A stretch of DNA of 54,618 nt from Methylocystis silviterrae (GTDB taxonomy: Bacteria; Pseudomonadota; Alphaproteobacteria; Rhizobiales; Beijerinckiaceae). The notes beneath the pieces were generated by a model. The model worked only from the letters and a program-made list of their open reading frames with translations. It had not been told where the DNA came from and searched no databases. The translations under genes and the position numbers were made by a program. The stretch covers positions 1 through 54,618 of the forward strand of contig NZ_JABVWW010000020.1 of assembly GCF_013350005.1 (NCBI RefSeq). The letters are read 5' to 3'. Of this stretch, positions 1 to 8,963 are shown in pieces; the first letter of the stretch is position 1; the number at the start of each line of letters is the position of its first letter.

Positions 1-77
1 GTCTTGCCGTGGTCGACGTGCCCAATCGTCCCAATGTTGCAGTGCGGCTTCGTGCGTGAAAACTTTTCCTTGGCCAT
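1..77 (-). CDS. tuf: Elongation factor Tu, N-terminal fragment
   Basis: The 25 complete codons read [20 protein letters not shown] and on through VDHGKT, which is the EF-Tu N-terminus. It includes the start of the P-loop GHVDHGKT that binds GTP. EF-Tu delivers aminoacyl-tRNA to the ribosome. The gene runs off the left edge, so only the start is visible. The ATG follows a purine-rich GAGGATC on the minus strand. About 250 bp without a recognisable gene separate it from the next upstream minus-strand gene; its promoter probably lies there. Confidence 0.95.
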   Translation of the reverse strand, partial: MAKEKFSRTKPHCNIGTIGHVDHGK

Positions 78-327
78 GATCCTCGTTCCGAGTGGTCACG
101 AGCCCGTCGCTCGCGCGCGGCGAGCCTTTACGGCTATTGCCGGAATTCTTCAAGGGGCGCGCCTGGCCCCGGGCTATCGGGGACGACCCGGCCGGGGCGC
201 CGGCAATTCGCAGTTACATGCAGAATGCGGACATATCCGAGTCACCGGCCGTATCGCGTTGCGCGATAGCCGCGCGTTATTCCAGGGGACATATGGCGTG
301 GCACACGCTGCAAACATGCGCCTGCCT

Positions 328-969
328 CTATTTCGTTTGCTCCTTGCCGCGAAACGCAGGGCTTCCTTTGGCCGGAAAATCCATGTGTCTCTTGATCTCG
401 GATTTGGGCTCCGGCGCGGTCAACTCGACCGCGTCGCTGATCTGCCGTTCGCGAACCGCATCGACGTCCATGGTTTCCACTTCGCCATTAGAGTGGCGGG
501 CGGTGTAGACGCCGACCACGTCCAACGGCTCGGGACTCTTGATCACCACGAACCCCTCAAGAAATGCGAAATCGACGCACACGCCGTTGATCGGGCAGAA
601 ATAGCCCGCGATGTCGAAACAATTCAGTTCCGTCGCGCCGTCGGCCTGAAGTTCCGCCTTCTTGAACGGCGTGACGCTGAACGGACCAGGGTCCGACCCG
701 AATTCCGTCGCGAGCGCCACTTTCGCGGCGATGGCGAAGCGCTTCCGGGTCGGATTATGGATGTTGACGATTGTCCGATAGACGCCCTTCGCCAAAGTTC
801 CGTCCTGATGTGGAACCAGCAGCGAACAGACGACCTTGGCGGCATATTGATATTCGGTCTTTAGGGTTTCGTTGGATTTCACCGCCTGCGCGCGTGAACT
901 CGCGGGAATTCCAGCGAAAGCAAGGCTCAGTGCGAGGAGGGCGCCGTTGAAGGCATGTGCGCGTTTCAT
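328..969 (-). CDS. Secreted protein of unknown function
   Basis: This encodes 213 residues. The chosen ATG starts MKRAHAFNGALLALSLAFAG, a clear Sec signal peptide with a likely cut after SRAQA; the frame is open further upstream, but the signal peptide fixes the start. The mature part (residues about 28-213) has no membrane segment and contains scattered cysteines around NCFDIAGYFCPINGVC, which suggests disulfides and periplasmic or extracellular location. The central region (YRTIVNIHNPTRKRF) looks like a beta-rich fold. I do not recognise the family. It is separated from tuf by about 250 bp and is probably monocistronic. Confidence 0.75.
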   Translation of the reverse strand: MKRAHAFNGALLALSLAFAGIPASSRAQAVKSNETLKTEYQYAAKVVCSLLVPHQDGTLAKGVYRTIVNIHNPTRKRFAIAAKVALATEFGSDPGPFSVTPFKKAELQADGATELNCFDIAGYFCPINGVCVDFAFLEGFVVIKSPEPLDVVGVYTARHSNGEVETMDVDAVRERQISDAVELTAPEPKSEIKRHMDFPAKGSPAFRGKEQTK

Positions 970-1371
970 AATCCGCACTCCACGAAAAATGGGGTTTGCG
1001 AAATATCTGTTCCTGTCGCCCTGCCCAGCCCCAATGCCGTCGGCGCCGAGATCATCGGGCGCCCAAAATAGACCTCTCATCCGTTCGCTTGGGCTAACGT
1101 GCGAAGGTGTGAAATCGTTCCGCGGATAACTGGCCCGACGCCGGATGTCCGGCCTCGCGCCGCTCTCGCAGGCCCGAACGAAACAGCGCCTGCGCGATTT
1201 CCCGTCGCGTTGTTCATCTCATCGCAGCGCGAGGTGTCGGTTTGCAAACGGGCAGCAGCCCTCGCCTGCGCCGGATGATGCGACGCGGCCGCGACTAAAG
1301 CGCTGCGCGTTGAAATCGCCGCCGCGCGCGCCAACTGATTGTGTGGCGGGGCGTAAATGCGGCTTTAAAAA
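970..1371. other. Intergenic region, divergent promoters expected
   Basis: This 402-bp gap lies between two divergently transcribed genes. I see no tRNA, no convincing conserved ORF and no strong palindrome. The sequence is GC-rich with no obvious sigma-70 boxes. It presumably carries the promoters of both neighbours. Confidence 0.5.
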
Positions 1372-2481
1372 TTGCGCTACGATTTCTTCGATGATCCGGT
1401 CGATTGGGCGTTCGCCGCCCTCTTCGCCTTGCTCGCCCTCGCCGCGTGGGGATTGCGGCTCTGGGAGCCGTCGATCGGCGGACCGCTCACAAATCTGGCG
1501 CTGAACTTCGCCGCGCTGATCGTCGTCCTGCTCGCCGCTCAATATCTGTGGCGCGCCTGGTTTCCGAATTACCCTTTCGGCGTCGGCCCGGCGTGGAGGC
1601 GGTTCGCCGCCTATCCGCTGCGCCAATTCGTCTACGCGGCCGCGGCCCTGCTCGTCGTCAGCAGCGGATTCGAAGCGATTTTCAGCGGCGCTTCGTTTGA
1701 CGTCGTGGGGATCTCGGCCGGATCGCCGGGTCTGGCGGATCCGGACTTCGCGAACGTCGCACGCGCAATGAACCGGATCGCCGCCTTCGCGCTCCCGGCC
1801 GGATTGGTCGCATATCTGGGCTTCGTCGCTTTGGCCGGACCGGCGCGGCGCGCGACGTCCACGGCGCTTGTCGCCACCGCGCCGCAACGGAGGGCGTTGG
1901 CGCTCTCGCCGGAATCGGCTCTGGTCGGGCAGGATCTTGGCCGTCGCATCCGCCTCATGGGTTGGATCGGATTTTGGCTGGATTTCGTCCTGGCGTTCCT
2001 GACCGCCCCGCTCCTCGCCTTTGGCGCGGTTGGCCAATCGATCAGCTCCACAGTCTGGGTCAGCGATCCGATCCATTGGGGGTATTTCGGACTGGGACTC
2101 TTATTCGCTTCACTGTTCCTGAATCTCTTTTCGACGATCGCCTCCGGCAGGTTGATGCGCGATCCGGCGCGCATGCTCGCCGCCGATCAGCCAGCGGCGT
2201 TGTGGTTTCTCGGCGTAGGTTCGCTCGTCAATGTGCTCGGCTCGATGGTCTCGTTCATCGGCGTCGGCTTGAGCATCGCCCTGCTTGTCGCCAAGACCGT
2301 GTCGCAGCCGCCGGGGATCGCGATAACCGATCCGGACAGGATCGTGCGCGCGCTCGACGTCTTCATCTTAATGGCGAACTTTAACTTGCTTCTTGCTCAT
2401 TTCGTTGGGGCTGGAGCTGCAGTTTGGCTCAGCATGCAGACGCTGAAGGCGCGACATAAGTTTGCTGTCGGACTGGGATGA
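1372..2481 (+). CDS. DUF3611-like multi-pass membrane protein
   Basis: This encodes 369 residues with about seven hydrophobic helices: residues about 10-30, 42-60, 85-105, 138-158, 198-225, 240-260 and 275-305, plus a last one near 340-360. The C-terminal half (RRIRLMGWIGFWLDFVLAFL, later RALDVFILMANFNLLLAHFV) resembles the DUF3611 family known from cyanobacteria and plastids. Its function is unknown, and the family assignment is from memory. No ATG is available near the 5' end, so the TTG at 1372 is used, without a good Shine-Dalgarno; the true start is uncertain. It ends 65 bp before the convergent dihydroorotase gene. Confidence 0.7.
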   Translation: MRYDFFDDPVDWAFAALFALLALAAWGLRLWEPSIGGPLTNLALNFAALIVVLLAAQYLWRAWFPNYPFGVGPAWRRFAAYPLRQFVYAAAALLVVSSGFEAIFSGASFDVVGISAGSPGLADPDFANVARAMNRIAAFALPAGLVAYLGFVALAGPARRATSTALVATAPQRRALALSPESALVGQDLGRRIRLMGWIGFWLDFVLAFLTAPLLAFGAVGQSISSTVWVSDPIHWGYFGLGLLFASLFLNLFSTIASGRLMRDPARMLAADQPAALWFLGVGSLVNVLGSMVSFIGVGLSIALLVAKTVSQPPGIAITDPDRIVRALDVFILMANFNLLLAHFVGAGAAVWLSMQTLKARHKFAVGLG

Positions 2482-2546
2482 GGAGCTAACGACCGGCAAA
2501 AAGGCGCCCGACGGAACCTCGATCAATTGCCGTCCCCGCCTGGAGC

Positions 2547-3848
2547 CTATTCTTCGTAGACGACTGCGCCCCCGACGACGGTCGTCTTGACCACGCCCTG
2601 CAGCAGCGCCCCATCGAACGGGGTGTTCTTGGAGCGCGAGTGGAGCGCCGCGGGATCGACGACGAAAGGCGCGTCTGGATCGAAGCGGACAATGTCCGCC
2701 GGGGCGCCTTTTTGCAGCCTGCCCTGCGGCAGTCCCAGAATTTCAGCCGGGCGCGACGTCATCGCCTCGAGCAGGCGTGTCAGCGCCACGTCGCCCGAAT
2801 GCACGAGCCGAAGCCCCGCCGCGAGCATCGTTTCGAGGCCGATCGCCCCATATTCGGCTTCCGCGAAAGGCAGCCGTTTGGTTTCGACGTCCTGCGGATC
2901 GTGGTCGGACACAATAACGTCGATCAGGCCTTCGCCGAGCGCGCGAACGAGCGCCATACGTTCATCCTCATGGCGCAACGGTGGTCTGAGCTTGAGGAAG
3001 GTGCGATAGTCGCCGATGTCGTTCTCATTCAGCGTCAGATGATTGATCGAGGTTCCGCAGGTGACGGCCAAGCCGTCGTCCTTGGCTCTGCGCAATGCAT
3101 CCAACGCAAGCGTCGTCGTCACGATCGCCGAGTGGTAGCGCGCGCCGGTCAGCGCGACGAGTCGCAAGTCGCGATCGAGCATGATCGCCTCTGCTTCACG
3201 CGGCGCGCCGGATAGGCCGAGCCGATGCGCAAATTCGCCTTCGTTCATGACGCCGACGGAAAGGTCGGGGTCTTCGGCGAAATGAATGACGAGCGCATCG
3301 AAATCGCGCGCATAGGTGAGCGCGCGTCGCATGACGAGCGCGCTTCGCACCGAGCGCGCCCCGTCGCAGAAAGCCACCGCGCCCGCCTGCTGCAGCAGCC
3401 CCAGCTCGGCGATCTCCCTGCCCTCGCGGCCTCTGGTCAGCGCCGCCATCGGAGCGACGCGCACGCGCCCGGTGTCGCGCGCGCGGCGCAGAACGAAATC
3501 GACCACGGCGGGATCGTCGACGGGCGGCTGCGTCGCCGCGGTCGATACGATTGTCGTCACGCCGCCCGCCGCCGCGGCGAAAGTCGCGCTGGCGATGGTT
3601 TCGCGATGTTCCGCCCCCGGCTCGCCGACGAAGGCCTGCATGTCGATGAGGCCCGGCGCGACGACGTCGCCGGCGCAGTCGATGGTGCGCGCGCCTTCGG
3701 GAGCGTCGCCCTGTCGAACGGATTCGCCGAGCTCGGCGATGACGCCGTCGAGCGTCACCAGACCGCCCCGCATTTGATGACCCGAGCCCGGATCGATCAG
3801 CCGTGCGTTGAGAAGGAACAGCGGCGCTGGAGCTTGTGTCGGCGACAT
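2547..3848 (-). CDS. pyrC: Dihydroorotase-like protein, metal ligands degenerate
   Basis: This 433-residue amidohydrolase-fold protein matches the dihydroorotase family of de novo pyrimidine synthesis. Recognisable elements are GLIDMQAFVGEPGAEHRE (residues about 66-83), NHLTLNENDIGDYRTFLKLR, SDHDPQDVETKRLPFAEAEY and GAIGLETML. The canonical zinc motif HxH before the REPG-like block is replaced (QAF instead of HVH). From family knowledge this is common in alphaproteobacterial annotated PyrC. Such proteins may be non-catalytic partners of aspartate carbamoyltransferase (PyrB), with activity supplied by another dihydroorotase. In many rhizobia the gene sits beside pyrB; here pyrB lies about 30 kb away at 32.3-33.3 kb. 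The start ATG gives MSPTQAPAPL. Confidence 0.9.
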   Translation of the reverse strand: MSPTQAPAPLFLLNARLIDPGSGHQMRGGLVTLDGVIAELGESVRQGDAPEGARTIDCAGDVVAPGLIDMQAFVGEPGAEHRETIASATFAAAAGGVTTIVSTAATQPPVDDPAVVDFVLRRARDTGRVRVAPMAALTRGREGREIAELGLLQQAGAVAFCDGARSVRSALVMRRALTYARDFDALVIHFAEDPDLSVGVMNEGEFAHRLGLSGAPREAEAIMLDRDLRLVALTGARYHSAIVTTTLALDALRRAKDDGLAVTCGTSINHLTLNENDIGDYRTFLKLRPPLRHEDERMALVRALGEGLIDVIVSDHDPQDVETKRLPFAEAEYGAIGLETMLAAGLRLVHSGDVALTRLLEAMTSRPAEILGLPQGRLQKGAPADIVRFDPDAPFVVDPAALHSRSKNTPFDGALLQGVVKTTVVGGAVVYEE

Positions 3849-3988
3849 GGCGTCTGCTTAGGCCATTTCTCGTAGGTTGAAAATGCGCCTGGATCGGGGG
3901 TATTGGGGTTGAACTCATCCCGCAAGCGCCTAGCTACCGCGGGTTGGGGCTGCGAGCGGCGCGTGCCGAGCGCCCCCGGGGAGAACGT

Positions 3989-5098
3989 ATGCGTTCCCTC
4001 AGCCCTCCAGAATCTCCACTCGCGCCAAGCGTGGCGGAAGGCGAAGAACGCCCTGATCTTCCGGCGATGATGAACGCCGCCTTCGACGGAATCATTGCGC
4101 TCGACGAGCACGGCGTGGTGCGGTCGAGCAGCGCGGAGGCGGCGTCGCTCTTCGGCTATGCGCCTGGCGACGTCATCGGACGGGATTTTGGCATGCTGAC
4201 GGCGGAGGCGAAGCAACGCCGCCGCGACTATCTGCGCCGGGGAACGCCAAGCATTCGCCGACGGATCGAAGGCCTGCGAGAGGACGGCTCCGTCTTTCCC
4301 GTGGAGCTTGTCGTCAGCGAAGTCGCCTGCGACGGAGAACGGCTTTTTATCGCTTTGATCCGCGATCTCAGCTCCAGGCGCCGCGTTGAGCAGGGGGTTC
4401 AGGAACTTCAGGCGAATCGCCTTGAGTTGATTGAGAATATGGCGACCGGATTGGCGCATGAGCTCAAGCAGCCTTTGACGGCGATCGGCGCCTATCTCAA
4501 TTTCGCGCGTCGGCGTCTGAACGAAAAAGTGCTCTCGATCGAGAAGGTCGAGAAGATGTTGGACAACGCCGACTCGCAAGTCATCCGCGTCGCGGAAATC
4601 ATGGACAATCTTCGCCAGTTCATCGCGCGCGGAGAGACGTCGAAAGCGCCCCAAAGTCTGAACGCCGTCATCCGAACCGCCTGCGAGTTCACCGATGCGC
4701 TCGCCAAGGAACATCACGTCAAAACCGCGATCGACCTCGAAGCGTCGCCGGACACGGTGGTGATCAACAAAGTTCAGATACAGCAGGTCGTCGTCAATCT
4801 TAAGCGCAACGCCGTCGAGGCGATGCAGAACTGCGAGCGACGCGAGATGAAGGTGTCGACTCGCCTGGTCGAAGGCAACCTCATTCGCGCCGATGTCACG
4901 GACACCGGTCCTGGATTGCCCGAGGAGATCAAAGACAGGCTCTTCGAGCAGTTCACGACGACGAGGCCGCATGGTCTGGGCGTCGGCCTCTCCATATCCC
5001 GCTCGATCGTCGAAGCACATAACGGGAAGATCTGGGCGGAGCCCAACCCCGGGGGCGGGACCCTCTTCAGCTTCGTATTGCCTCTGGAAGATCGCTGA
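3989..5098 (+). CDS. Orphan PAS sensor histidine kinase, FixL-like without the heme histidine
   Basis: This encodes 369 residues and begins at an ATG preceded by GGGGAGA. An N-terminal PAS domain (residues about 28-145) is followed by a histidine-kinase core: H-box LAHELKQPLTAIGAYL, N-box VVNLKRNAVEAM, G1 DTGPGLP and G2 GLGVGLSISRSIVEAHNGK. The PAS-kinase layout and the G2 region resemble FixL. At the place where FixL has its heme-binding His (YRTTSDPHIIG-type), this protein has YLRRGTPSIRRRI, so heme-based oxygen sensing looks unlikely. No membrane segment is visible, so it is probably cytoplasmic. No response regulator is adjacent; the next gene is ftsE. Confidence 0.85.
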   Translation: MRSLSPPESPLAPSVAEGEERPDLPAMMNAAFDGIIALDEHGVVRSSSAEAASLFGYAPGDVIGRDFGMLTAEAKQRRRDYLRRGTPSIRRRIEGLREDGSVFPVELVVSEVACDGERLFIALIRDLSSRRRVEQGVQELQANRLELIENMATGLAHELKQPLTAIGAYLNFARRRLNEKVLSIEKVEKMLDNADSQVIRVAEIMDNLRQFIARGETSKAPQSLNAVIRTACEFTDALAKEHHVKTAIDLEASPDTVVINKVQIQQVVVNLKRNAVEAMQNCERREMKVSTRLVEGNLIRADVTDTGPGLPEEIKDRLFEQFTTTRPHGLGVGLSISRSIVEAHNGKIWAEPNPGGGTLFSFVLPLEDR

Positions 5099-5303
5099 CC
5101 GGTCGGTCAGGCAGGCAATGGAGACGCCGCAGTCGATCGCGGCGCCAAAGTGCGGTCGCACGCCAAAAGGTCCAAAGATAAGAGATCGTTAAGAGTAATT
5201 ATGGTTAAGCAGGGATGAACTGCTATTGTCGCGCGTCGCGCATCCGTCCCGAGCGTCATTCGAACCCCCGCCGTTGGGGCCATCTTTAGGGAGAGACGGC
5301 TTC

Positions 5304-5966
5304 GTGTTGACCTTCGAGAATGTCGGCTTGCGCTATGGCGTCGGCGCCGAAACGCTCCGAGACGTGAATTTCCAGATCAAACCGCGTTCTTTCCAGTTCC
5401 TGACCGGCCCGTCAGGCGCAGGCAAGACCACCTTGATGCGATTGATCATTATGGCGCTGCGGCCGACGCGCGGGTTGATCAACATCTTCGGCAAGGACAC
5501 GGCGGCGCTCAGCAATGAAGACGTCGCGGCGACGCGCCGCAAAATCGGCGTCGTCTTCCAGGACTTCCGCCTTCTGGATCATCTGACGCTTTACGAAAAC
5601 GTCGCCCTGCCCTTGCGCGTGCTCGGCCGCGAGGAGTCGACCTATCGCGCCGAGGTGGTCGAACTGTTGCGCTGGGTGGGCCTCGGCGAGCGCGCGCATG
5701 CGTTCCCAACCATCCTTTCGGGCGGCGAGAAGCAGCGCGCGGCGATCGCCCGCGCGCTGATTTCGCAACCCAAACTGCTGCTGGCCGACGAACCGACGGG
5801 CAATGTCGACCCGACTCTCGCGCGCCGGATCCTACGCCTCTTTATCGAACTCCACCGATCCGGAACCGCCGTCATTATCGCCACTCATGACTTAAGCCTC
5901 ATGGACCAGTATGAGGATGCGCGGCGTCTTGTGCTTGCCGACGGCCGGCTTCACATCTTCGAATGA
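5304..5966 (+). CDS. ftsE: Cell division ATP-binding protein FtsE
   Basis: This encodes 220 residues when started at GTG 5304, nine bases after AGGGAGAGA; this matches the usual FtsE length, although the frame is open further upstream. Motifs are Walker A GPSGAGKTT, Q-loop VFQDFRLL, signature LSGGEKQRAAIARAL, Walker B LLLADEPTGNVD and H-loop ATHD. FtsE couples ATP hydrolysis to FtsX and, through it, to activation of periplasmic amidases at the divisome. It is followed after 7 bp by ftsX. The upstream gap holds an AT-rich segment with two GTTAAG copies (5188-5193, 5204-5209), possibly regulatory. Confidence 0.95.
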   Translation: MLTFENVGLRYGVGAETLRDVNFQIKPRSFQFLTGPSGAGKTTLMRLIIMALRPTRGLINIFGKDTAALSNEDVAATRRKIGVVFQDFRLLDHLTLYENVALPLRVLGREESTYRAEVVELLRWVGLGERAHAFPTILSGGEKQRAAIARALISQPKLLLADEPTGNVDPTLARRILRLFIELHRSGTAVIIATHDLSLMDQYEDARRLVLADGRLHIFE

Positions 5967-5973
5967 GCAGACG

Positions 5974-6942
5974 ATGGCCCTGATACGATTTTGGTCCTCG
6001 ATGCGCCCGGCCGCGTCCGACGTCGATGAAGACGCCGAAGAGATTCCGTCGCAAAGCGCGCTGGTGCCCGCCGATTCCGTCGCCGGCCGCTCGCTGGTGA
6101 TCGTCATCGCGATCATGACGTTCCTCGCCGCGCTCGCCGCTAACGTCGCCATTCTTGTCGCCGATGCGAGCGTCGAATGGCGCAGCGACGTCGCGCGCGA
6201 AGCGACCGTGCAGGTGCGTCCGGTCCCTGGCCGCAACGTCGAAGCCGATGTTAAGGACGCGGCGGAGGCGATGCGGCGAACGCCCGGCGTGCGGGAAGCC
6301 CGAGTCTACGCCAAGTCGGAATCCGAGGCGTTGCTGACGCCGTGGCTCGGCGCGGGCCTGAACCTCTCCGAACTGCCCACCCCCCGCATGATCGTGCTGA
6401 AGCTCGATGCCGAAAATCGGGCGGATCTCGACAAGTTGCGCATGGAGCTCGAGCGCGCCGTTCCTAACGCCGTGCTCGACGATCATCATGTCTTCATCGA
6501 GCGTCTCGGCGATATGGCGCGCGCAGCCGTGGCCATAGCCGCCCTCATCTTCGTTTTTATCCTCGCGGCGATGGCCGTCGCCGTGGCCTCAGCCACCCGC
6601 GCCGCCGTCGCGACAAACCGGGAAATCGTGGAAGTGCTCCATATCGTTGGCGCGGCCGACTCGTTCATCGCGCGCGAATTTCAGCATCGCTTCATGGCGT
6701 TGGGATTGCGTGGCGCGCTGATCGGCGGCGGCGGCGCCATCGCCTTTTTCGCCCTGGCGCAGTTCTTCGCGCAGCGGTGGCGCGTGACCGGCGGCGGCGA
6801 TCAGATGGAGGCCATGTTCGGCGATTTCACAATTGGCGCGAGCGGCTTTGTCGTCATCGTTCTGCTCGCTGGCGGCGTCGCCGCGCTGACCGGCTATCTC
6901 TCGCAGTTCATTGTGCTGCGCCACCTGCAGCGGCTCGGTTAA
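5974..6942 (+). CDS. ftsX: Cell division protein FtsX
   Basis: This encodes 322 residues, starting at ATG 5974 (MALIRFWSS) just after the ftsE stop. The layout is that of FtsX: a cytoplasmic N-terminus, first membrane helix at about 47-70 (SLVIVIAIMTFLAALAANVA), a periplasmic domain to about residue 185, then three C-terminal helices (about 188-215, 245-265, 290-312) of the FtsX/MacB permease domain. FtsX is the membrane partner of FtsE and transmits ATPase cycles to peptidoglycan hydrolases. In many Hyphomicrobiales the same order ftsE-ftsX-DUF218-plsC is found, which supports the assignment. Confidence 0.93.
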   Translation: MALIRFWSSMRPAASDVDEDAEEIPSQSALVPADSVAGRSLVIVIAIMTFLAALAANVAILVADASVEWRSDVAREATVQVRPVPGRNVEADVKDAAEAMRRTPGVREARVYAKSESEALLTPWLGAGLNLSELPTPRMIVLKLDAENRADLDKLRMELERAVPNAVLDDHHVFIERLGDMARAAVAIAALIFVFILAAMAVAVASATRAAVATNREIVEVLHIVGAADSFIAREFQHRFMALGLRGALIGGGGAIAFFALAQFFAQRWRVTGGGDQMEAMFGDFTIGASGFVVIVLLAGGVAALTGYLSQFIVLRHLQRLG

Positions 6943-7089
6943 GCGCATTCGCCCAAATCTGCCGCCCCGATAACATCGGCGCAGAAATGCCCCTATAGTC
7001 GTGTCAGAATCGCGCCTCGCGCGTTCTGGTCAGGAAGCATGGGCGAAGGACTCCACGATTGACGACCCCCGCACGCCAAGGAGTGAAGA

Positions 7090-7743
7090 ATGGGTAGCGC
7101 CGTCCGCAAGGCCGCCTGCGCGATCCTCGCTGGCGGCGCTGTTCTCGCCGCGGCGCTCCTGTTGGGTTTTGTCGGCTTCGCGCTGTCGCTGCCGCGAGAG
7201 GAGTTCTCCATTCCGGTGCAGACGGAAGGCGTGGTCGTACTGACCGGCGGCTCGGATCGCGTGCTCGACGCGGCGACCCTTCTCGCCAGCGGACGGGCGC
7301 GTCGCATGCTGATCACCGGCGTCAATCCCTCTACCCGCAGCTCCTTGCTGGCGAAAATACTGCCCGTGTCGCGAGAGCTCTTCAATTGCTGCGTCGACCT
7401 CGGCTACCAGGCGCTCGACACTGCCGGCAACGCCAAAGAGACGCGCGATTGGGCGCGCGAGCACAATATCACCCGCACGCTCATCGTCGTCACGTCGAAC
7501 TACCACATGCCGCGTGCGCTGGTCGAAATCTCAGCCGCCTTGCCGAAGGTCGAGCTCTATCCCTTTCCGGTCGTCAGCGAACATATCGACGTCGCCGACT
7601 GGATCAGCAATCTGCGCGTCGCCCGTTTTGTCGGGAAGGAATATATGAAATACGTAGGATCGCTGCTGCGCACCAAGCTTTTCAAGGGATACGAGGAGCC
7701 GGAGCCTCCCCCGCAGCTTCGCCACAGCGTCGCATCTGATTGA
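7090..7743 (+). CDS. DUF218 (YdcF/SanA-like) envelope protein
   Basis: This encodes 217 residues and is preceded by a good AAGGAG ribosome-binding site. A single N-terminal membrane helix (about 8-32) anchors a DUF218 domain. Family-type motifs are VVVLTGGSDRVLDAATLLASG, RRMLITGV, NAKETRDWAREH and LIVVTSNYHMPRALVE. DUF218 proteins act in the cell envelope and may bind nucleotide-like or lipid-linked ligands, but the reaction is not established. The position between ftsX and plsC points to envelope biogenesis. It ends with a short basic and proline-rich tail (EPEPPPQLRH). Confidence 0.9.
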   Translation: MGSAVRKAACAILAGGAVLAAALLLGFVGFALSLPREEFSIPVQTEGVVVLTGGSDRVLDAATLLASGRARRMLITGVNPSTRSSLLAKILPVSRELFNCCVDLGYQALDTAGNAKETRDWAREHNITRTLIVVTSNYHMPRALVEISAALPKVELYPFPVVSEHIDVADWISNLRVARFVGKEYMKYVGSLLRTKLFKGYEEPEPPPQLRHSVASD

Positions 7744-7809
7744 AATCTTGTTTCAACGCCTCTTGGCGTCGTAAAAGCGCGCCACGCCCCTTCGCCCAGA
7801 ATCTCGCCA

Positions 7810-8598
7810 ATGCTCTTCCTGCGCTCCCTCATTTTCCAGATCGTGTTCTTCCTGAACATGTTCACGCTCATGATCGTCTGGCTGCCAGGCCTGATGATGC
7901 GGCGCCAGATCAACCAGGAGCTTGGACGCACCTGGGGGCGCACGACTCTCTGGCTGCTCGACAAAATCTGCGGGGCGAAGATCGACTGGCGAGGTCTCGA
8001 GAATATCCCCAAAGGCGCGGTGATCGTCGCCTGCAAACATCAGTCGATCTGGGAGACCTTCGTTCTGCCGATCAGGTTTCCCGACTTCAGCTATATTCTG
8101 AAGCACGAACTGATCTGGCTGCCTTTTTTCGGCTGGTACCTACTGGCGGCCGAGCAGATCGCCATCGATCGCGCTAAGGGCGGCAAGCTGCTGCCGCAGC
8201 TGATCGCCAAATCGAAGAAGATTTTCGCCCAGGGACGGCAGCTCTTCATTTTTCCCGAAGGCACGCGCCGCCCGGCCGGCGCCCCGCCGCAATATAAATT
8301 CGGCATCGCCCATCTTTACGCGGCGGCCGAAACGCCGGTGCTTCCCGTCGCCGTGAATTCCGGGCTGTTTTGGCCGCGCCGCTCGTTCCTCATCCGGCCG
8401 GGAACCGTCGTGATCGAGTTCCTGCCCTTGATCGCGCCCGGCATGGAGCCGCGCGCTTTTTTCGACAAGCTCTCGACGGAGATCGAGGCCGCGTCCGACC
8501 GATTGATCGCCGAAGCGCTCGCGAAAGACCCTTCCTTGGCGGAAATCGTCGAGAAGGGCCGTGCAAACGCCCAACGTATGGCGCCGGCGCAGGAATGA
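7810..8598 (+). CDS. plsC: 1-acyl-sn-glycerol-3-phosphate acyltransferase
   Basis: This encodes 262 residues. It begins with a hydrophobic segment (residues about 5-28), followed by the acyltransferase domain: KHQSIWET as the H-x4-D/E catalytic motif (the acidic residue is Glu here), then AIDRAKGGK, the FPEGTRRPAG phosphate-binding motif and TPVLPVAVNSG. PlsC acylates lysophosphatidic acid to phosphatidic acid at the inner membrane, feeding phospholipid synthesis. It follows the DUF218 gene by 66 bp and is the last gene of the envelope block; downstream genes are on the opposite strand. Confidence 0.93.
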   Translation: MLFLRSLIFQIVFFLNMFTLMIVWLPGLMMRRQINQELGRTWGRTTLWLLDKICGAKIDWRGLENIPKGAVIVACKHQSIWETFVLPIRFPDFSYILKHELIWLPFFGWYLLAAEQIAIDRAKGGKLLPQLIAKSKKIFAQGRQLFIFPEGTRRPAGAPPQYKFGIAHLYAAAETPVLPVAVNSGLFWPRRSFLIRPGTVVIEFLPLIAPGMEPRAFFDKLSTEIEAASDRLIAEALAKDPSLAEIVEKGRANAQRMAPAQE

Positions 8599-8623
8599 AG
8601 GACGCCGCATCCTCCGGCCGAAT

Positions 8624-8938
8624 CTAAAGAGTGTCCTGTTGAAGGTTGAGATGCTGCTCGACCCGCCGAAGACGCGCTTCAAGTTCGCTGATGAGGACGC
8701 CGTGGCCGATCGCGGACGTATGATATTCGATCACCGCTCGGCGCAATCCGACAATCTGCTCGCTTAAATCCTTGCGGGTTGCATCGACTTTGGCGTCGAG
8801 CGACTTCAGATCCGAAGCGACATCGGCGCGCAAGGCGCGCGACTCAGCAACTATCTCCGCCAGGTCATTCTTCGTGGCCATTTCCGCGCGCATGTCGCGA
8901 AGCAGCTGCAGGATCGGACTTTCGGGCGCCTCGGCCAA
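8624..8938 (-). CDS. Small coiled-coil protein, unknown function
   Basis: This encodes 104 residues, mostly charged heptad-rich helix (about 15-100): MRAEMATKNDLAEIVAESRA, then DLKSLDAKVDATRKDLSEQI. It lacks membrane segments and recognisable catalytic motifs. The 5' codon used is TTG; an internal ATG (8893, MRAEMATKND) would give an 89-residue product, and neither has a strong Shine-Dalgarno. It lies just downstream of thpR on the same strand (25 bp gap), so it may be cotranscribed. I do not recognise a family. Confidence 0.55.
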   Translation of the reverse strand: MAEAPESPILQLLRDMRAEMATKNDLAEIVAESRALRADVASDLKSLDAKVDATRKDLSEQIVGLRRAVIEYHTSAIGHGVLISELEARLRRVEQHLNLQQDTL

Positions 8939-8963
8939 AATATTTACCCGTTTCTGCGTGCGC

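Noticed and set aside
328-1080. A longer start (1080) for the secreted unknown
   Set aside because: The internal ATG at 969 begins a clear signal peptide; the upstream extension is Arg/Gly-rich and atypical.
5189-5208. CtrA box before ftsE
   Set aside because: Two TTAA units are present, but the spacer is 12 bp instead of 7.
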